A stretch of DNA of 64,000 nucleotides from Pseudomonadota bacterium (GCA_023423895.1 JAFAER010000011.1:62001-126000), one strand, 5' to 3'. Shown: positions 8,897 to 17,775, counted from the first letter of the stretch. Made by a program: numbers and translations. Notes: a model not told the origin generated them from the letters alone.

Positions 8897-9018
8897 CCGA
8901 GCCTCGAAGATCTCCGTTGTCGTGCGTCGTTCTCCATGCGGCGTGCGATGGGAATCCGGCCGGGGCGAGGCGAAAGACGACGGCGCAGCACGCTCCAACG
9001 GAGCTGCCGACGTCCACG

Positions 9019-10410
9019 TCACTCGACGAGCACGAGGATCGCCTGACACATCTCGTCCGCGCTGGTACCGCCGAGGCGGATCGGAGCAGGCGTCGTTCGC
9101 CGCTGTTCGTTCATCGCGCGGACGATGTACGGGTTGTCCTTCGTGTTGTCGTAGATGCAGGTGATGCGGATCTTGTCGCCCGCACGCACGATCGGCGTCT
9201 GATCGAACGCCGCGTCGTACGCATACGTTCTCTGCCACGCGAAGTCATAGACCGCGTTCAGCAGGCACTCGTGCGCCGGATCGCCTTCTGGCGCCCTGCG
9301 ATCGACCTCGACCTTCATCCCCACGCCGGCCCAGTGCATGTGCGCTCCGACGGCGGACAGGCGCGCGCGCTGGAGGCCGACGGGGATGACGACCTCCATC
9401 GCTTCGACGTGGTTCTTCGCGTTCGAAGGGATGAGGAACTCCGGGCCGCTCTTGGGATCATCGGGGCCCGGCAGCAGGCGCGATCTTCGATCTTGGGCGT
9501 TCTCCGCATTGCCGATGAGAACGAACTCGGCGATGTGCACGGGCGCCTGCGGGATCGTCTTCACCTCGACGCTCAGGCGTCCGGTCGTCGGCGCCGCGAG
9601 CGGGTGATAGTGCACCTGCACGACCAGATGCGCGCCCTTCGGGATCCGGAGCGCCGTGTCGTCGCCGTACGACGTCGAGGTGCCGCCGGGCGACCATGCG
9701 AGGAGCAGCCGCGGGTCGGTGAGCTCTGGGCCTCCGAAGCACGAATAGCTAGGCTCGCCACCGGCCTTCTGAATGCCCTCGTGTCCCGGGTCCAGGTAGA
9801 CGAGCGCGTGGTGGACGACCTTGGGATCGGCCGGGACGACGATGCTCTCGGCGACCCAGGTGTCGACGTCATTGAGCCCCGGATCGACCGGGAAACAACG
9901 GATGTCGTCCTCTGCGCCGCCGGCCACGACGTGGTCCGGTGCGACGTCGAACGCGTCCGTCTTGTCGACGAGGCCGAGCGGCTCGAACTTCGAGCGCGGC
10001 GGATTGATCTTCGCCGGGTCGCCGCGCGGCATCCCGCGATCGACCCAGCGAACGAACGTGTCGATCTGCTCCTGCGAGAGGCTGAGATCGCCCTTGAACC
10101 CGTGACGCACGTCGCAGCTCGGGTCGTCGACGGCGCCCCACGGCGGCATCTCGCGTCGGGCGACGAGGTCCTTCGCGAAGGGCGCGACCTCCTTCAGCTG
10201 CTCGTACGTGACCAGCGGGAATGGCGCGATGCCGCCCTCGCGGTGGCACGACTGGCACTTCTCCTGGACGAGCGGCTCGATCGTCGTCGCGAACGTCTCC
10301 TCGCTCGAGCTCCCCGGAGAGGGAGAGCGTGACGAGGAGCACGCCGTCGCTGCGACCAAGGCCGCGACGAGCGCGACGGTGGCCGCGAGGATGCTGCAAC
10401 GCGTGGCCAT
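9019..10410 (-). CDS. Cytochrome c / copper type II monooxygenase-like lipoprotein
   Basis: 463-residue lipoprotein (lipobox with Cys24). A haem-binding CQSCH motif lies at 52-56 with a likely axial Met88 (MPPW). The C-terminal two thirds resemble the copper type II ascorbate-dependent monooxygenases (PHM/DBH family), and every expected copper ligand is present: His200-His201 and His267 for one copper, His357, His359 and Met454 (ADEMC) for the other. The family hydroxylates C-H bonds using ascorbate as electron donor; here the fused cytochrome could deliver electrons instead (inference). A strong ribosome site, GGGAGG, lies 3 nt before the ATG. It sits 122 bases upstream of the deiminase gene on the same strand, so they may share expression. 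Confidence 0.88.
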   Translation of the reverse strand: MATRCSILAATVALVAALVAATACSSSRSPSPGSSSEETFATTIEPLVQEKCQSCHREGGIAPFPLVTYEQLKEVAPFAKDLVARREMPPWGAVDDPSCDVRHGFKGDLSLSQEQIDTFVRWVDRGMPRGDPAKINPPRSKFEPLGLVDKTDAFDVAPDHVVAGGAEDDIRCFPVDPGLNDVDTWVAESIVVPADPKVVHHALVYLDPGHEGIQKAGGEPSYSCFGGPELTDPRLLLAWSPGGTSTSYGDDTALRIPKGAHLVVQVHYHPLAAPTTGRLSVEVKTIPQAPVHIAEFVLIGNAENAQDRRSRLLPGPDDPKSGPEFLIPSNAKNHVEAMEVVIPVGLQRARLSAVGAHMHWAGVGMKVEVDRRAPEGDPAHECLLNAVYDFAWQRTYAYDAAFDQTPIVRAGDKIRITCIYDNTKDNPYIVRAMNEQRRTTPAPIRLGGTSADEMCQAILVLVE

Positions 10411-10786
10411 GGTCCTCCCTACCTAAGGCCCGGACCTCACGGATCAATGCGGGCGTTCCGCGCGGGGACGAGCGCCCCCGCAGCGCGATCACGGGATCAC
10501 GGGATCACGGCGCGACCGCAGCGCGCGCGGCGGGCCGCCTGGTCAACGAGGCCCCCCTGCGATGAATCCGATCATGGATCGTCGGCGCGCGCGTTCGACG
10601 ATGGAGCGCTCGATCCGGGTGACACCGGTGGCGCGTCGAAGGCGAGCCTGGTCGCGACTCTGCCTACATCGGCACCACCTCGCATCGCTCGGAAATCCTG
10701 GTTGCTCGGCTCGCAACGTCGTTCTCGGCTGTTGCGGCACCTCATTTGCTCGATCTGCACCTGGAACGCGGCGCCTTCGAGGAAGG
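10411..10786. other. Divergent intergenic region
   Basis: 376 bases between the copper monooxygenase-like gene (minus) and the kinase gene (plus), presumably holding both promoters. The only structure I see is three head-to-tail copies of GATCACGG at 10487-10510. The kinase frame is open back to 10562, but the ribosome site and kinase-domain alignment favour the start at 10787. Confidence 0.5.
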
Positions 10787-12274
10787 ATGGGAGCGGCAGT
10801 GACCTTGGACTCGCATGGGACCCTTCGTGACGGAGAACGTTATGAGCTGCTCGGCGAGGTCGCGAGCGGAGGCATGGCGACCGTCTATCTGGCGCGCATG
10901 CGGCGCCCGATGGGGTTCTCGCGTCTCGTCGCGATCAAGTGCATGCATCCGCAGTTCGCGAAGGACCCGAGCTTCTCGAACATGTTCATGGATGAAGCCC
11001 GACTGACCGCGCGGCTACGTCATCCGAACATCGTCCCGACGCTCGACATCGTCCACGAGGACGGCCACCTGCTCCTCGTCATGGAGTACGTGGAAGGCGC
11101 GTCGCTCGCGCATCTCCTCGGCGCAGCTTCGAAGAAGGGCGTCCGCATCCCGATCCCTATCGCATGCGCGATCGTGCACGATGTCTTGCTCGGGCTGCAC
11201 GAGGCGCATCAGGCCACGGACGACGAGGGAGCACCGCTCGCGATCGTGCATCGTGACGTCTCCCCGCAGAATGTCCTCGTCGGTGTCGACGGCCTGGCGC
11301 GCGTCCTCGACTTCGGCGTCGCCCGGGCGCGCCAGAACACGCATCATTCGAACGACAACGAGATCAAGGGCAAGATCCCGTACATGCCGCCGGAGCAGCT
11401 CTTTGGCGAAGCGATCGATCACAAGGTCGACGTCTACGCGGCGGGCGTCACGCTCTGGGAAGCCCTCGTCGGCGGGCGTCTCTTCGAGGGGCCGAGCGAG
11501 ACCGCTCTGGTCCGGAAGATCAGCGAAGAGCCGATCGCGAGGCCGAGCTCGCGCGTCGCGGAGCTCCCCGTGGAGATCGACGCCATCGTCATGAAGGCGC
11601 TCTCGCGCGAGGCAAGCCATCGCTACGAGAGCGCCCTCGCGATGGCGGAGGCGATCGCCGCCGTCGTCAAGCTGCCGACGCGCACCCAGGTCTCTGCGTG
11701 GATCCGCCAGTACGTCCAGCCGCGCGAGATCCCGTCGGCGAGGAAGGTCCGCGTCGTCGACGAGATGGAAGCGGCCACGACGATGCTCGCGATCCTCGAG
11801 AAGGCGAGCATGCTCCGACCGTCCGCGAAGCGACCGGCGCCGGCAGCAGCGCCTCGCGGTGCGCGGACGACGCGGTTCGCCATCGGCGTCGCCGCGTTCG
11901 CGTTCGCGGTCGCCGGGATCGCCGTTGCACGCGTGGCGAAGAGCGAAGCTGCCCAGACGAGCGCCGTGACGACGACCGCCGCGACGACGACTGCCGTCGC
12001 GGAGCCGGCGCCCGTCACCGCTCCCGTCGTGTCGCAGCCGGTCGCCCTCGTCGTCGAGACGCCTCAGCCGGCCGCGCCGCCGCCAGCACGCACCGTCGCG
12101 CGGACGTCACGTCCGCTGCCGCGCGCCGTCGCGACCGCGAAGCCCGCCGTCGTCGAGGCGAAGGTCGAAGTGCCCACCGGCGCGGCCGAGGCGCAGGAGC
12201 CCAGGCCGAGCTGCAAGATCCCGTACACGATCGATTCTGCGGGGCACAAACACTACAAGGTCGAATGTATCTGA
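10787..12274 (+). CDS. Transmembrane Ser/Thr protein kinase
   Basis: 495-residue Hanks-type kinase. Glycine loop GEVASGGMATVYLA at 23-36, catalytic Lys51 (VAIKCM), HRDVSPQN with Asp157, DFG with Asp175, and MPPEQ near 200 are all intact, so it should be active. A proline/alanine-rich linker leads to one membrane helix (about 363-383), then a Thr/Pro/Ala-rich periplasmic tail ending in a short two-cysteine motif (SCKIPYTID...KVECI). A frame open to 10562 exists, but GAGGAAGG directly before the ATG at 10787 and the family alignment support this start; a GTG at 10799 is also possible. First gene of a five-gene operon; the downstream FHA protein is an obvious candidate phosphopeptide reader. Confidence 0.92.
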   Translation: MGAAVTLDSHGTLRDGERYELLGEVASGGMATVYLARMRRPMGFSRLVAIKCMHPQFAKDPSFSNMFMDEARLTARLRHPNIVPTLDIVHEDGHLLLVMEYVEGASLAHLLGAASKKGVRIPIPIACAIVHDVLLGLHEAHQATDDEGAPLAIVHRDVSPQNVLVGVDGLARVLDFGVARARQNTHHSNDNEIKGKIPYMPPEQLFGEAIDHKVDVYAAGVTLWEALVGGRLFEGPSETALVRKISEEPIARPSSRVAELPVEIDAIVMKALSREASHRYESALAMAEAIAAVVKLPTRTQVSAWIRQYVQPREIPSARKVRVVDEMEAATTMLAILEKASMLRPSAKRPAPAAAPRGARTTRFAIGVAAFAFAVAGIAVARVAKSEAAQTSAVTTTAATTTAVAEPAPVTAPVVSQPVALVVETPQPAAPPPARTVARTSRPLPRAVATAKPAVVEAKVEVPTGAAEAQEPRPSCKIPYTIDSAGHKHYKVECI

Positions 12275-13104
12275 AGCGCTGCATCGTGAGCGTGGCGCTC
12301 GGGTGTGTGGCGATCCTCGGTGCGCCGACGCGCGCACGTGCCGAGTCGACGGTCCCCGACAAGGCGGCCTGCGTCGCCGCGCTCGACAAGGCCCAGGTGT
12401 CTCGTGCCGGGCGGAAGCTCCTCGAGTCGCGCGCGAGCTACGTCATGTGCTCGCACGAAGCGTGTCCGGACATGGTCCGCGACGATTGCTCGAAGGGCCT
12501 GCGCGAGGTCGACGAGGCGCTGCCCACCCTCGTCCTCTCGGCGAGCGTCGACGGCAAGGATGCAACCGACGCGAAGGTGATGCTCGACGGCGAGCGGCTC
12601 GACGCGGGCCTCGACGGCCGCGCCATCCCGGTAGACCCCGGGCCGCACGTGGCCCGCTTCGAGCGTCCCGGCAGCGGCCACGTCGAGGTGAAGGTCGTCG
12701 CCCGCGAGGGCGAGAAGAACCGTCTTGTCACCGGCACGTTCGTCATCCCGCGTGCCGAGGCGAAGCCGGTGAAGACCGAGGGCTCCTCGTTCCCGGTCGT
12801 CCCCGTCGCGTTCGCGGCGACCGGTGTCCTCGCGCTCGGCGGCGCATTTTTGATGCACCTCGACATGACGGATCGCGCAAACGAGCTCGGAAATACGTGT
12901 GCTCCGTGGTGTTCGCAGTCCGACCGCGACGCGCTCAGCGATCGGCTGGTCCTCCGCAACGTCTCGCTCGGCGTGGGGATTGGTGCGCTCGTCGTCGCCG
13001 CCGCCACCTACGTCGTCTCTTCCACGACGTCGAAGACCGGACGCTCCCCGAATCCTCTTGGAGCGACCGCGGCTTCGCTGCGCTCTGTCTCGTCGAATAG
13101 GTAG
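12265..13104 (+). CDS. Exported membrane protein of kinase operon
   Basis: 279-residue protein, not assigned to a named family. It starts 10 bases inside the end of the kinase gene. A signal peptide (MYLKRCIVSVALGCVAILG, ending at ARA) is followed by a cysteine-containing domain (CVAALDKAQ, CSHEACPDMVRDDCSKGL). Next is a beta-rich stretch resembling a PEGA-like or surface carbohydrate-binding fold (DAKVMLDGERLDAGLDGRAI, PGPHVARFER), then two membrane helices near the C-terminus separated by a loop with two cysteines. This layout recurs beside Ser/Thr kinases in myxobacteria and suggests an envelope sensor or effector coupled to the kinase; the role is inferred from context only. Confidence 0.78.
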   Translation: MYLKRCIVSVALGCVAILGAPTRARAESTVPDKAACVAALDKAQVSRAGRKLLESRASYVMCSHEACPDMVRDDCSKGLREVDEALPTLVLSASVDGKDATDAKVMLDGERLDAGLDGRAIPVDPGPHVARFERPGSGHVEVKVVAREGEKNRLVTGTFVIPRAEAKPVKTEGSSFPVVPVAFAATGVLALGGAFLMHLDMTDRANELGNTCAPWCSQSDRDALSDRLVLRNVSLGVGIGALVVAAATYVVSSTTSKTGRSPNPLGATAASLRSVSSNR

Positions 13105-13110
13105 GTTACG

Positions 13111-14391
13111 ATGAACCGCCCAACCATGACCAAACCCGGAGAGATGGCCACTGTTCGGCGCACGCGGTTCTCGCGTCCGCCCGTCGCGGGCTCCGCTTTC
13201 GTGCTCACCGTCGTGGAGGGCCCCGATGCCGGGCTCGTCACCTCGCTCGACGCCACGGGGCCGACCCGCGCGCTTCTGGGGCAGAGCCCCGTCTGCACGA
13301 TCCGCCTGACGGATCGGGAGGTCTCGCGCCGTCACGCCGCGCTCTCCGTGACGGACACGAAGCTCGTCGTCCTCGATCTCGGATCGACGAACGGCACGAC
13401 GGTCAACGGCGTCCTCATCAAGGAGGCCGCGCTCCAGGGCGGCGAGGCGATCCGCATCGGTTCGTCCGTGCTCTCAGTCAAGCGCGGAGAGGCACGGGCG
13501 GCCGACCTCGGTCAGACGACCTCGTTCGGGCGCATCGTCGGCGAGTCGCCGGCGATGAGGCGGCTCTATCCCGCGCTCTCGCAGCTTGCGGGAAGCGATC
13601 GGCCCGTGCTCGTCGAAGGCGAAGCGGGAACGGGCAAGGAGCTCGTCGCGGAGGAGCTCCATCGCGCGAGCGGCCGGACCGACGGTCCGTTCATCACGCT
13701 CGAGTCGAGCACCATTCCCGTCGCCGAGCTCGCCCAGCGGCTCTTCGGTCCGGGCGGGCTGCTCGAGCAGGCGCGCGGCGGCGTCCTCTTCGTCGACGAG
13801 ATCGGGAACCTCCCTCGCGACGTCCAGGCAACGTTGCGCGAAACCATGGGCACGGTCCGCGACGTCCGCATCGTCGCCGCCACGCGGCGCGATCTCGACC
13901 GCGACGTCGCCCAGGGGCGCTTCGACGACGATCTGTTCTTCCTCCTCGCGGCCGGCCGCATCGAGCTGCCCGCGCTGCGCGAGCGCGACGGCGACGTCCC
14001 GATCCTCGCGAGGCACTTCTGGCAGGACCTCGCCCCGTCCGCGAATGCGGCGGGCGATCTCCCGGAGGACTTCCTCCCGCGCTTCGAGCACTACCCGTGG
14101 CCGGGCAACGTGCGAGAGCTCCGGAGCGCCGTGCTCGCGCGCATGACCATGGGCGAGCTCGGACCGACGTACCGTTCGGACGAGGCGAAGCAGCAGGGCC
14201 TCGACTTCTTGAGCGCGGTCATCGAGGAGGACCTGCCGTTCCCGACCGCGCGCGAACGCGTCGTCTCCGAATTCGAGCGCCGCTATGTCGAACGCGTCCT
14301 CGCGCGCCACAACGGCAACGTCACGCAGGCGGCCCGCGCGAGTGGTGTTGCGCATCGGTACTTCCAGCTCGTGAAGGCCCGTCTGAAGTGA
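13111..14391 (+). CDS. FHA-domain AAA+ regulator, NtrC-like but lacking GAFTGA and arginine fingers
   Basis: 426 residues in three parts. An FHA phosphothreonine-binding domain (~30-125; SRRHAAL and LGSTNGTTVNG) is followed by an enhancer-binding-protein-type AAA+ domain (~140-345) with Walker A GEAGTGKE at 170-177, Walker B GGVLFVDEIG and sensor II GNVRELR. A Fis-type helix-turn-helix ends the protein (402-426, NGNVTQAARASG). The sigma-54 contact loop GAFTGA is absent: the sequence runs from RLFGPGG straight to LLEQARGG. The usual FREDLYYRL arginine fingers read FDDDLFFLL. Canonical sigma-54 activation is therefore unlikely; it may be a phospho-dependent DNA-binding regulator. It lies 6 bases after the membrane protein and 2 before the first FG-GAP gene. 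Confidence 0.9.
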   Translation: MNRPTMTKPGEMATVRRTRFSRPPVAGSAFVLTVVEGPDAGLVTSLDATGPTRALLGQSPVCTIRLTDREVSRRHAALSVTDTKLVVLDLGSTNGTTVNGVLIKEAALQGGEAIRIGSSVLSVKRGEARAADLGQTTSFGRIVGESPAMRRLYPALSQLAGSDRPVLVEGEAGTGKELVAEELHRASGRTDGPFITLESSTIPVAELAQRLFGPGGLLEQARGGVLFVDEIGNLPRDVQATLRETMGTVRDVRIVAATRRDLDRDVAQGRFDDDLFFLLAAGRIELPALRERDGDVPILARHFWQDLAPSANAAGDLPEDFLPRFEHYPWPGNVRELRSAVLARMTMGELGPTYRSDEAKQQGLDFLSAVIEEDLPFPTARERVVSEFERRYVERVLARHNGNVTQAARASGVAHRYFQLVKARLK

Positions 14392-14393
14392 TC

Positions 14394-16043
14394 ATGATGG
14401 CGCGCGTCCTCCGTGCAGTCCTGCTCGGGATGACCGCGCTCTCGGCAGCGTGTACGCCGTCGAGCTTCCAGGATCTGACCGGCGGCGCTGCCGTCGACAC
14501 GTCGCCGGTCGACGATTCGCTCAATCCGCACTCGGGCGGCGAGGTCCGCATCGATCCGACGCTCGAGGCTCCGCGCCATCTCTCACCGCCATCGGTCACG
14601 TGGGTCAACACGCTGCGCCCGCGGTTCCGCTGGGCGCTCGGTGCGGGCTCGATCGGCGCCGTCGTGGAGCTGTCGCGTACGCGCGACTTCAAGGGCGAGG
14701 TCCGGAGGTTCGTCGCGACGGGCGCGGAGCTCGACACCCCGGCCGATCTCGAGCGGGGGATCTGGTTCTGGCGCCTTCGCGCACGCAACGACGGCGTCGA
14801 AGGTGCCGCCGACGACAAGGCGATCGTCTGGGAGGTGCTCGTCCGCGGCCCGTCCGCGCCCGGAAAAGACTCCTTCGCACCGGTCGGCGGCGTCGTCGAC
14901 CAGAACGGCGATGGCATCCCCGATCTCGCGATGACGTACGAGGCGATCGGCGAAGAGCCGGGCGATCCCGACGTCGCCGGCGGCGTGACCTTCCTCGGGC
15001 ATCCCGGCGGAACGTTCACGATCGACGAAAGCAGCGGCGCCGGCTTCATCACCGATACGGCCGACATTCCCGTGGCGGGCGGCATCGATGTCGACGGCGA
15101 CGGGTTCACCGATCTCGCGACCGCGGAGCTGCTGACCGAGCCCGGCAAGACGCAGGCCCTCGGTCACCTCTTCTTCTGGTACGGCGGCCCGCAAGGCCTC
15201 GATGTCGAGAAGGACCAGCGGCTCGGGTGGGTCAACGCGCCCGTGTTCACGGAAGCGCTTCCGGCGCTGCAGCTCGCCGGCGACATCAACGGTGACGGGT
15301 ACGGCGATCTCTCCGTTCTGTTGCCGGGGCTCGGCTTCAGCACGTTCGGGAGCAAACACGGAGGCGCGTCGCTCCAGATCTTCGCGAGCGACGAAGACCC
15401 GAACGTGCTCGGCCCTGCGCTCGCCGGAAACTGCGACCTCGACGGCGACGGCCTCTCCGACGTCGTGATCGCTTCGACGGTCGCGAGCTCGCCGATCCGC
15501 TACACGCGCGGCGCGCCGGATCGCCTCGACCCACTCGTGAACGTGGCGCTCGGTCCGATCGGCACGCCATCGCGCGCGACGGCGCTCACGACCGGCGACT
15601 TCGACGGCAGCGGTGCGTCATCGGTCGCCTTCGCGACGGTCATCGACGGCGCGCCGCACGTCTGCATCTACGGCGTCGACAAGGGACCGGTCACCGAGTG
15701 CTGGAAGGGCAGCGGTACTGCAGACGATGTCGCGCAAAGCCTCGGCGCGGGGGACATCGACGGTGACGGCACCGACGAGATCGTCGTGGGAGCGAGCTCG
15801 GGTATCTTCGTCCTGAAGTGGCAGGGAACCGGCTTCGTCGCGACCCCGATCCCCGGCAGCTTCGGAGGCAGCATCACGGTCGTCCATCCGGGGCGTGGAG
15901 GTCCGGGCTGGGAGAACGCGATGTGGGCGGTCCACGGTGCCGACCAGAAGTCGATCCATGTCTTCCGCGGCACGGATCTGAAGCAGAAGATCGAGATCGC
16001 GGGCCACGCCTTCCTCAAGAAGCTCGGACCCGCGATCCGCTGA
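14394..16043 (+). CDS. FG-GAP/VCBS repeat lipoprotein A
   Basis: 549-residue lipoprotein (lipobox LSAAC, Cys20). An immunoglobulin-like N-terminal part (SVTWVNTLRPRFRWALGAG, then RGIWFWRLRARN) is followed by repeated FG-GAP blades with calcium-binding loops such as DQNGDGIPDLA, DVDGDGFTDLA, DINGDGYGDLS, DLDGDGLSDVV and DIDGDGTDEIV. These predict an integrin-alpha-like beta-propeller at the cell surface or in the periplasm, probably for protein or glycan contact. It starts 2 bases after the FHA gene and is followed by a paralogue 11 bases downstream. Two adjacent ATGs exist (14394 and 14397). Its place in the kinase operon suggests it is an output or co-sensor; the ligand is unknown. Confidence 0.85.
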   Translation: MMARVLRAVLLGMTALSAACTPSSFQDLTGGAAVDTSPVDDSLNPHSGGEVRIDPTLEAPRHLSPPSVTWVNTLRPRFRWALGAGSIGAVVELSRTRDFKGEVRRFVATGAELDTPADLERGIWFWRLRARNDGVEGAADDKAIVWEVLVRGPSAPGKDSFAPVGGVVDQNGDGIPDLAMTYEAIGEEPGDPDVAGGVTFLGHPGGTFTIDESSGAGFITDTADIPVAGGIDVDGDGFTDLATAELLTEPGKTQALGHLFFWYGGPQGLDVEKDQRLGWVNAPVFTEALPALQLAGDINGDGYGDLSVLLPGLGFSTFGSKHGGASLQIFASDEDPNVLGPALAGNCDLDGDGLSDVVIASTVASSPIRYTRGAPDRLDPLVNVALGPIGTPSRATALTTGDFDGSGASSVAFATVIDGAPHVCIYGVDKGPVTECWKGSGTADDVAQSLGAGDIDGDGTDEIVVGASSGIFVLKWQGTGFVATPIPGSFGGSITVVHPGRGGPGWENAMWAVHGADQKSIHVFRGTDLKQKIEIAGHAFLKKLGPAIR

Positions 16044-16054
16044 CGCGCGGAGTG

Positions 16055-17674
16055 ATGCGCTTCTGGTTTGCCGTCGCTCCGTTCGTCGTCCTCGCGTTCG
16101 GCGCGTGTGGCGCGCCCCCGAGCTTCGACGGGCTCACGGGCGGTCCTCCTCTCGACGCTGGGCCAGAGGCCGACGCGTTCCCGTCGTTCGAGCTCGTGCC
16201 CGATGAGACGCTCCCGGCCCCGCGTCCAGTCGCGCCGCTCTCGGTATCGTGGGTAGGCACTGCACGTCCGACGTTCCGGTGGGAGCTCGCTCGAGGAACG
16301 GTGGGCGCGCGCGTCGAGGTATGCCGCACGCGCGCATGCGACGGCGAGACGAAGACGTTCGAGGCGGCGGGAGCCGACCTCACGGTGCCGGAGGACCTCG
16401 CGCCCGGGATCTGGTTCTGGCGTCTCTACGGCAAGACGGCCGCTTCGTTCGGCACGAAGCCGAGCGTCACGTGGGAGGTGCTCGTTCGCGGCGGTCCTTC
16501 GACGGACAAGACCAGCGCCCCGAACGGCTCGATCGTCGACATCGACGGCGACGGACGAGCCGATCTCGTCGTGACGCTCGAACACGACGTCGGCGCCGAG
16601 ACGTTCCTCGACATGGTCCCCCTCCGCGCGACGAACGACGACTCGACCGCGTTCGAAGGCGCCGGCGCTCCGCTGGCGGCGCTCCAGCTTCGCGGTCGCG
16701 AAACGCGCCTCGCCGGTGGGATCGACACGGACGGCGACGGGTTCAGCGATCTCGTCGTCGCGGACAAGGGAACCGGCACGAGGCACGACGTGCTCTTCGT
16801 CGCCGGCTCTGCGGTCGGGATCGCGAGCGATCGTGTCGGGCTCGTGCCGACACCTCCGCTCGAGGAGATGCCCGAAGTCCACGAGGCCGGCGACATCGAC
16901 GGCGACGGCCGCGGAGATCTCGTCGTCTCGACGCGCACCGCAGGGTTTGCGTTCTTCGGGACGGCGCGCGGCTTCGGGCCGTTCCAGTATCTGTTGCAGT
17001 TCGTCGGTGGTCCGGATGGTGGTCTCGATGGCGGAGCGCCCGCGCTCACCGGTCCGCTCGCGACGGCAGGCGCATTCGACCGCAACGGCGACGGGTTCTC
17101 CGACGTGGCCATCGCCTCGCCGCTCCCGAGCGCACCGCTCTTCTTCGTCCTCGGCGCAGCGAACGGCGAGCTGGGGGCATTCGATCCGGTCGTGGATGCT
17201 TCGCCGGTGCGCACGCCCGCGGAGCGCCTCACCACCGGAGACTTCGACGGAGATGGCCTGAGCGACACGGCGTTCGTCACGACGCAGGACGGAGCGCCTG
17301 CCCTTTGCGTTCTTCGCGCGACGGAGCCGGAAGCCGCCAAGCTCACCTGCTTCGTTTCGCCCTCGGCGACGGGATTCGCGACGAGCATCGCAGCCTGCGA
17401 TCTCGAGGGCGACGGGCGCGACGAGATCCTGATCGGCGGCTCCGAAGGTGGCGTCGACGCCCTGCGTCTCGAGGGGGAAGCCCTGCGCCCCGACCGCGTC
17501 ACGACGGAATGGGGCGTCCAGATCACGCGGATTCATCCCGGAAGACCCGGTCCTGCGGTATGGGCGGCGACGCGATCGGACGGCACCAGCATCGCGATCT
17601 TCAAGGGCACGACGCGGGTGACGACGCTTGCTCCCATCGCCGGAGCAGCGCGCTTCGGCCGATGGCTCCGATGA
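16055..17674 (+). CDS. FG-GAP/VCBS repeat lipoprotein B
   Basis: 539-residue lipoprotein (lipobox FGAC, Cys18), a tandem paralogue of the preceding gene. Shared features in the same order are FDGLTGG versus FQDLTGG after the lipid anchor, a fibronectin/Ig-like segment (SVSWVGTARPTFRWEL, GIWFWRL, WEVLVRG), and FG-GAP blades with Ca2+ loops (DIDGDGRADLV, DTDGDGFSDLV, DIDGDGRGDLV, DRNGDGFSDVA, DFDGDGLSDTA). The clear divergence between the copies shows an old duplication. The last gene of the operon; no obvious terminator hairpin with a T-run follows. A likely beta-propeller surface protein; the partner is unknown. Confidence 0.85.
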   Translation: MRFWFAVAPFVVLAFGACGAPPSFDGLTGGPPLDAGPEADAFPSFELVPDETLPAPRPVAPLSVSWVGTARPTFRWELARGTVGARVEVCRTRACDGETKTFEAAGADLTVPEDLAPGIWFWRLYGKTAASFGTKPSVTWEVLVRGGPSTDKTSAPNGSIVDIDGDGRADLVVTLEHDVGAETFLDMVPLRATNDDSTAFEGAGAPLAALQLRGRETRLAGGIDTDGDGFSDLVVADKGTGTRHDVLFVAGSAVGIASDRVGLVPTPPLEEMPEVHEAGDIDGDGRGDLVVSTRTAGFAFFGTARGFGPFQYLLQFVGGPDGGLDGGAPALTGPLATAGAFDRNGDGFSDVAIASPLPSAPLFFVLGAANGELGAFDPVVDASPVRTPAERLTTGDFDGDGLSDTAFVTTQDGAPALCVLRATEPEAAKLTCFVSPSATGFATSIAACDLEGDGRDEILIGGSEGGVDALRLEGEALRPDRVTTEWGVQITRIHPGRPGPAVWAATRSDGTSIAIFKGTTRVTTLAPIAGAARFGRWLR

Positions 17675-17738
17675 TCCCAGGCCGCGCGCCGCAAGTCGCA
17701 TGGCGCGCACCAAAGGCCTCCGGGGCGTGATGTTGCCC

Positions 17739-17766
17739 TTGAATGTGGCATTTCCGGCCGTACGAT
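17739..17766 (+). promoter_or_regulatory. Possible sigma-70-type promoter
   Basis: TTGAAT (17739-17744), 16 bases, TACGAT (17761-17766). Each hexamer matches the consensus at 4 of 6 positions. The chosen ATG (17776) is only 9 bases beyond the -10 box, so a transcript from here would be nearly leaderless. Weak evidence from sequence alone. Confidence 0.3.
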
Positions 17767-17775
17767 GCGCCCCAC

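Noticed and set aside
8897..9238. 114-codon N-terminal extension of the arginine deiminase gene
   Set aside because: It would bury the lipobox inside the protein, and it overlaps the end of the copper monooxygenase-like gene.
10562..10786. 75-codon N-terminal extension of the first Ser/Thr kinase
   Set aside because: Sequence is Arg/Ser/Cys-rich and unlike kinase N-termini; a good ribosome site precedes 10787.
13111..14391. Ordinary sigma-54 activator reading of the FHA-AAA gene
   Set aside because: The GAFTGA loop and arginine fingers needed for that role are missing, so I did not annotate it as a sigma-54 activator.
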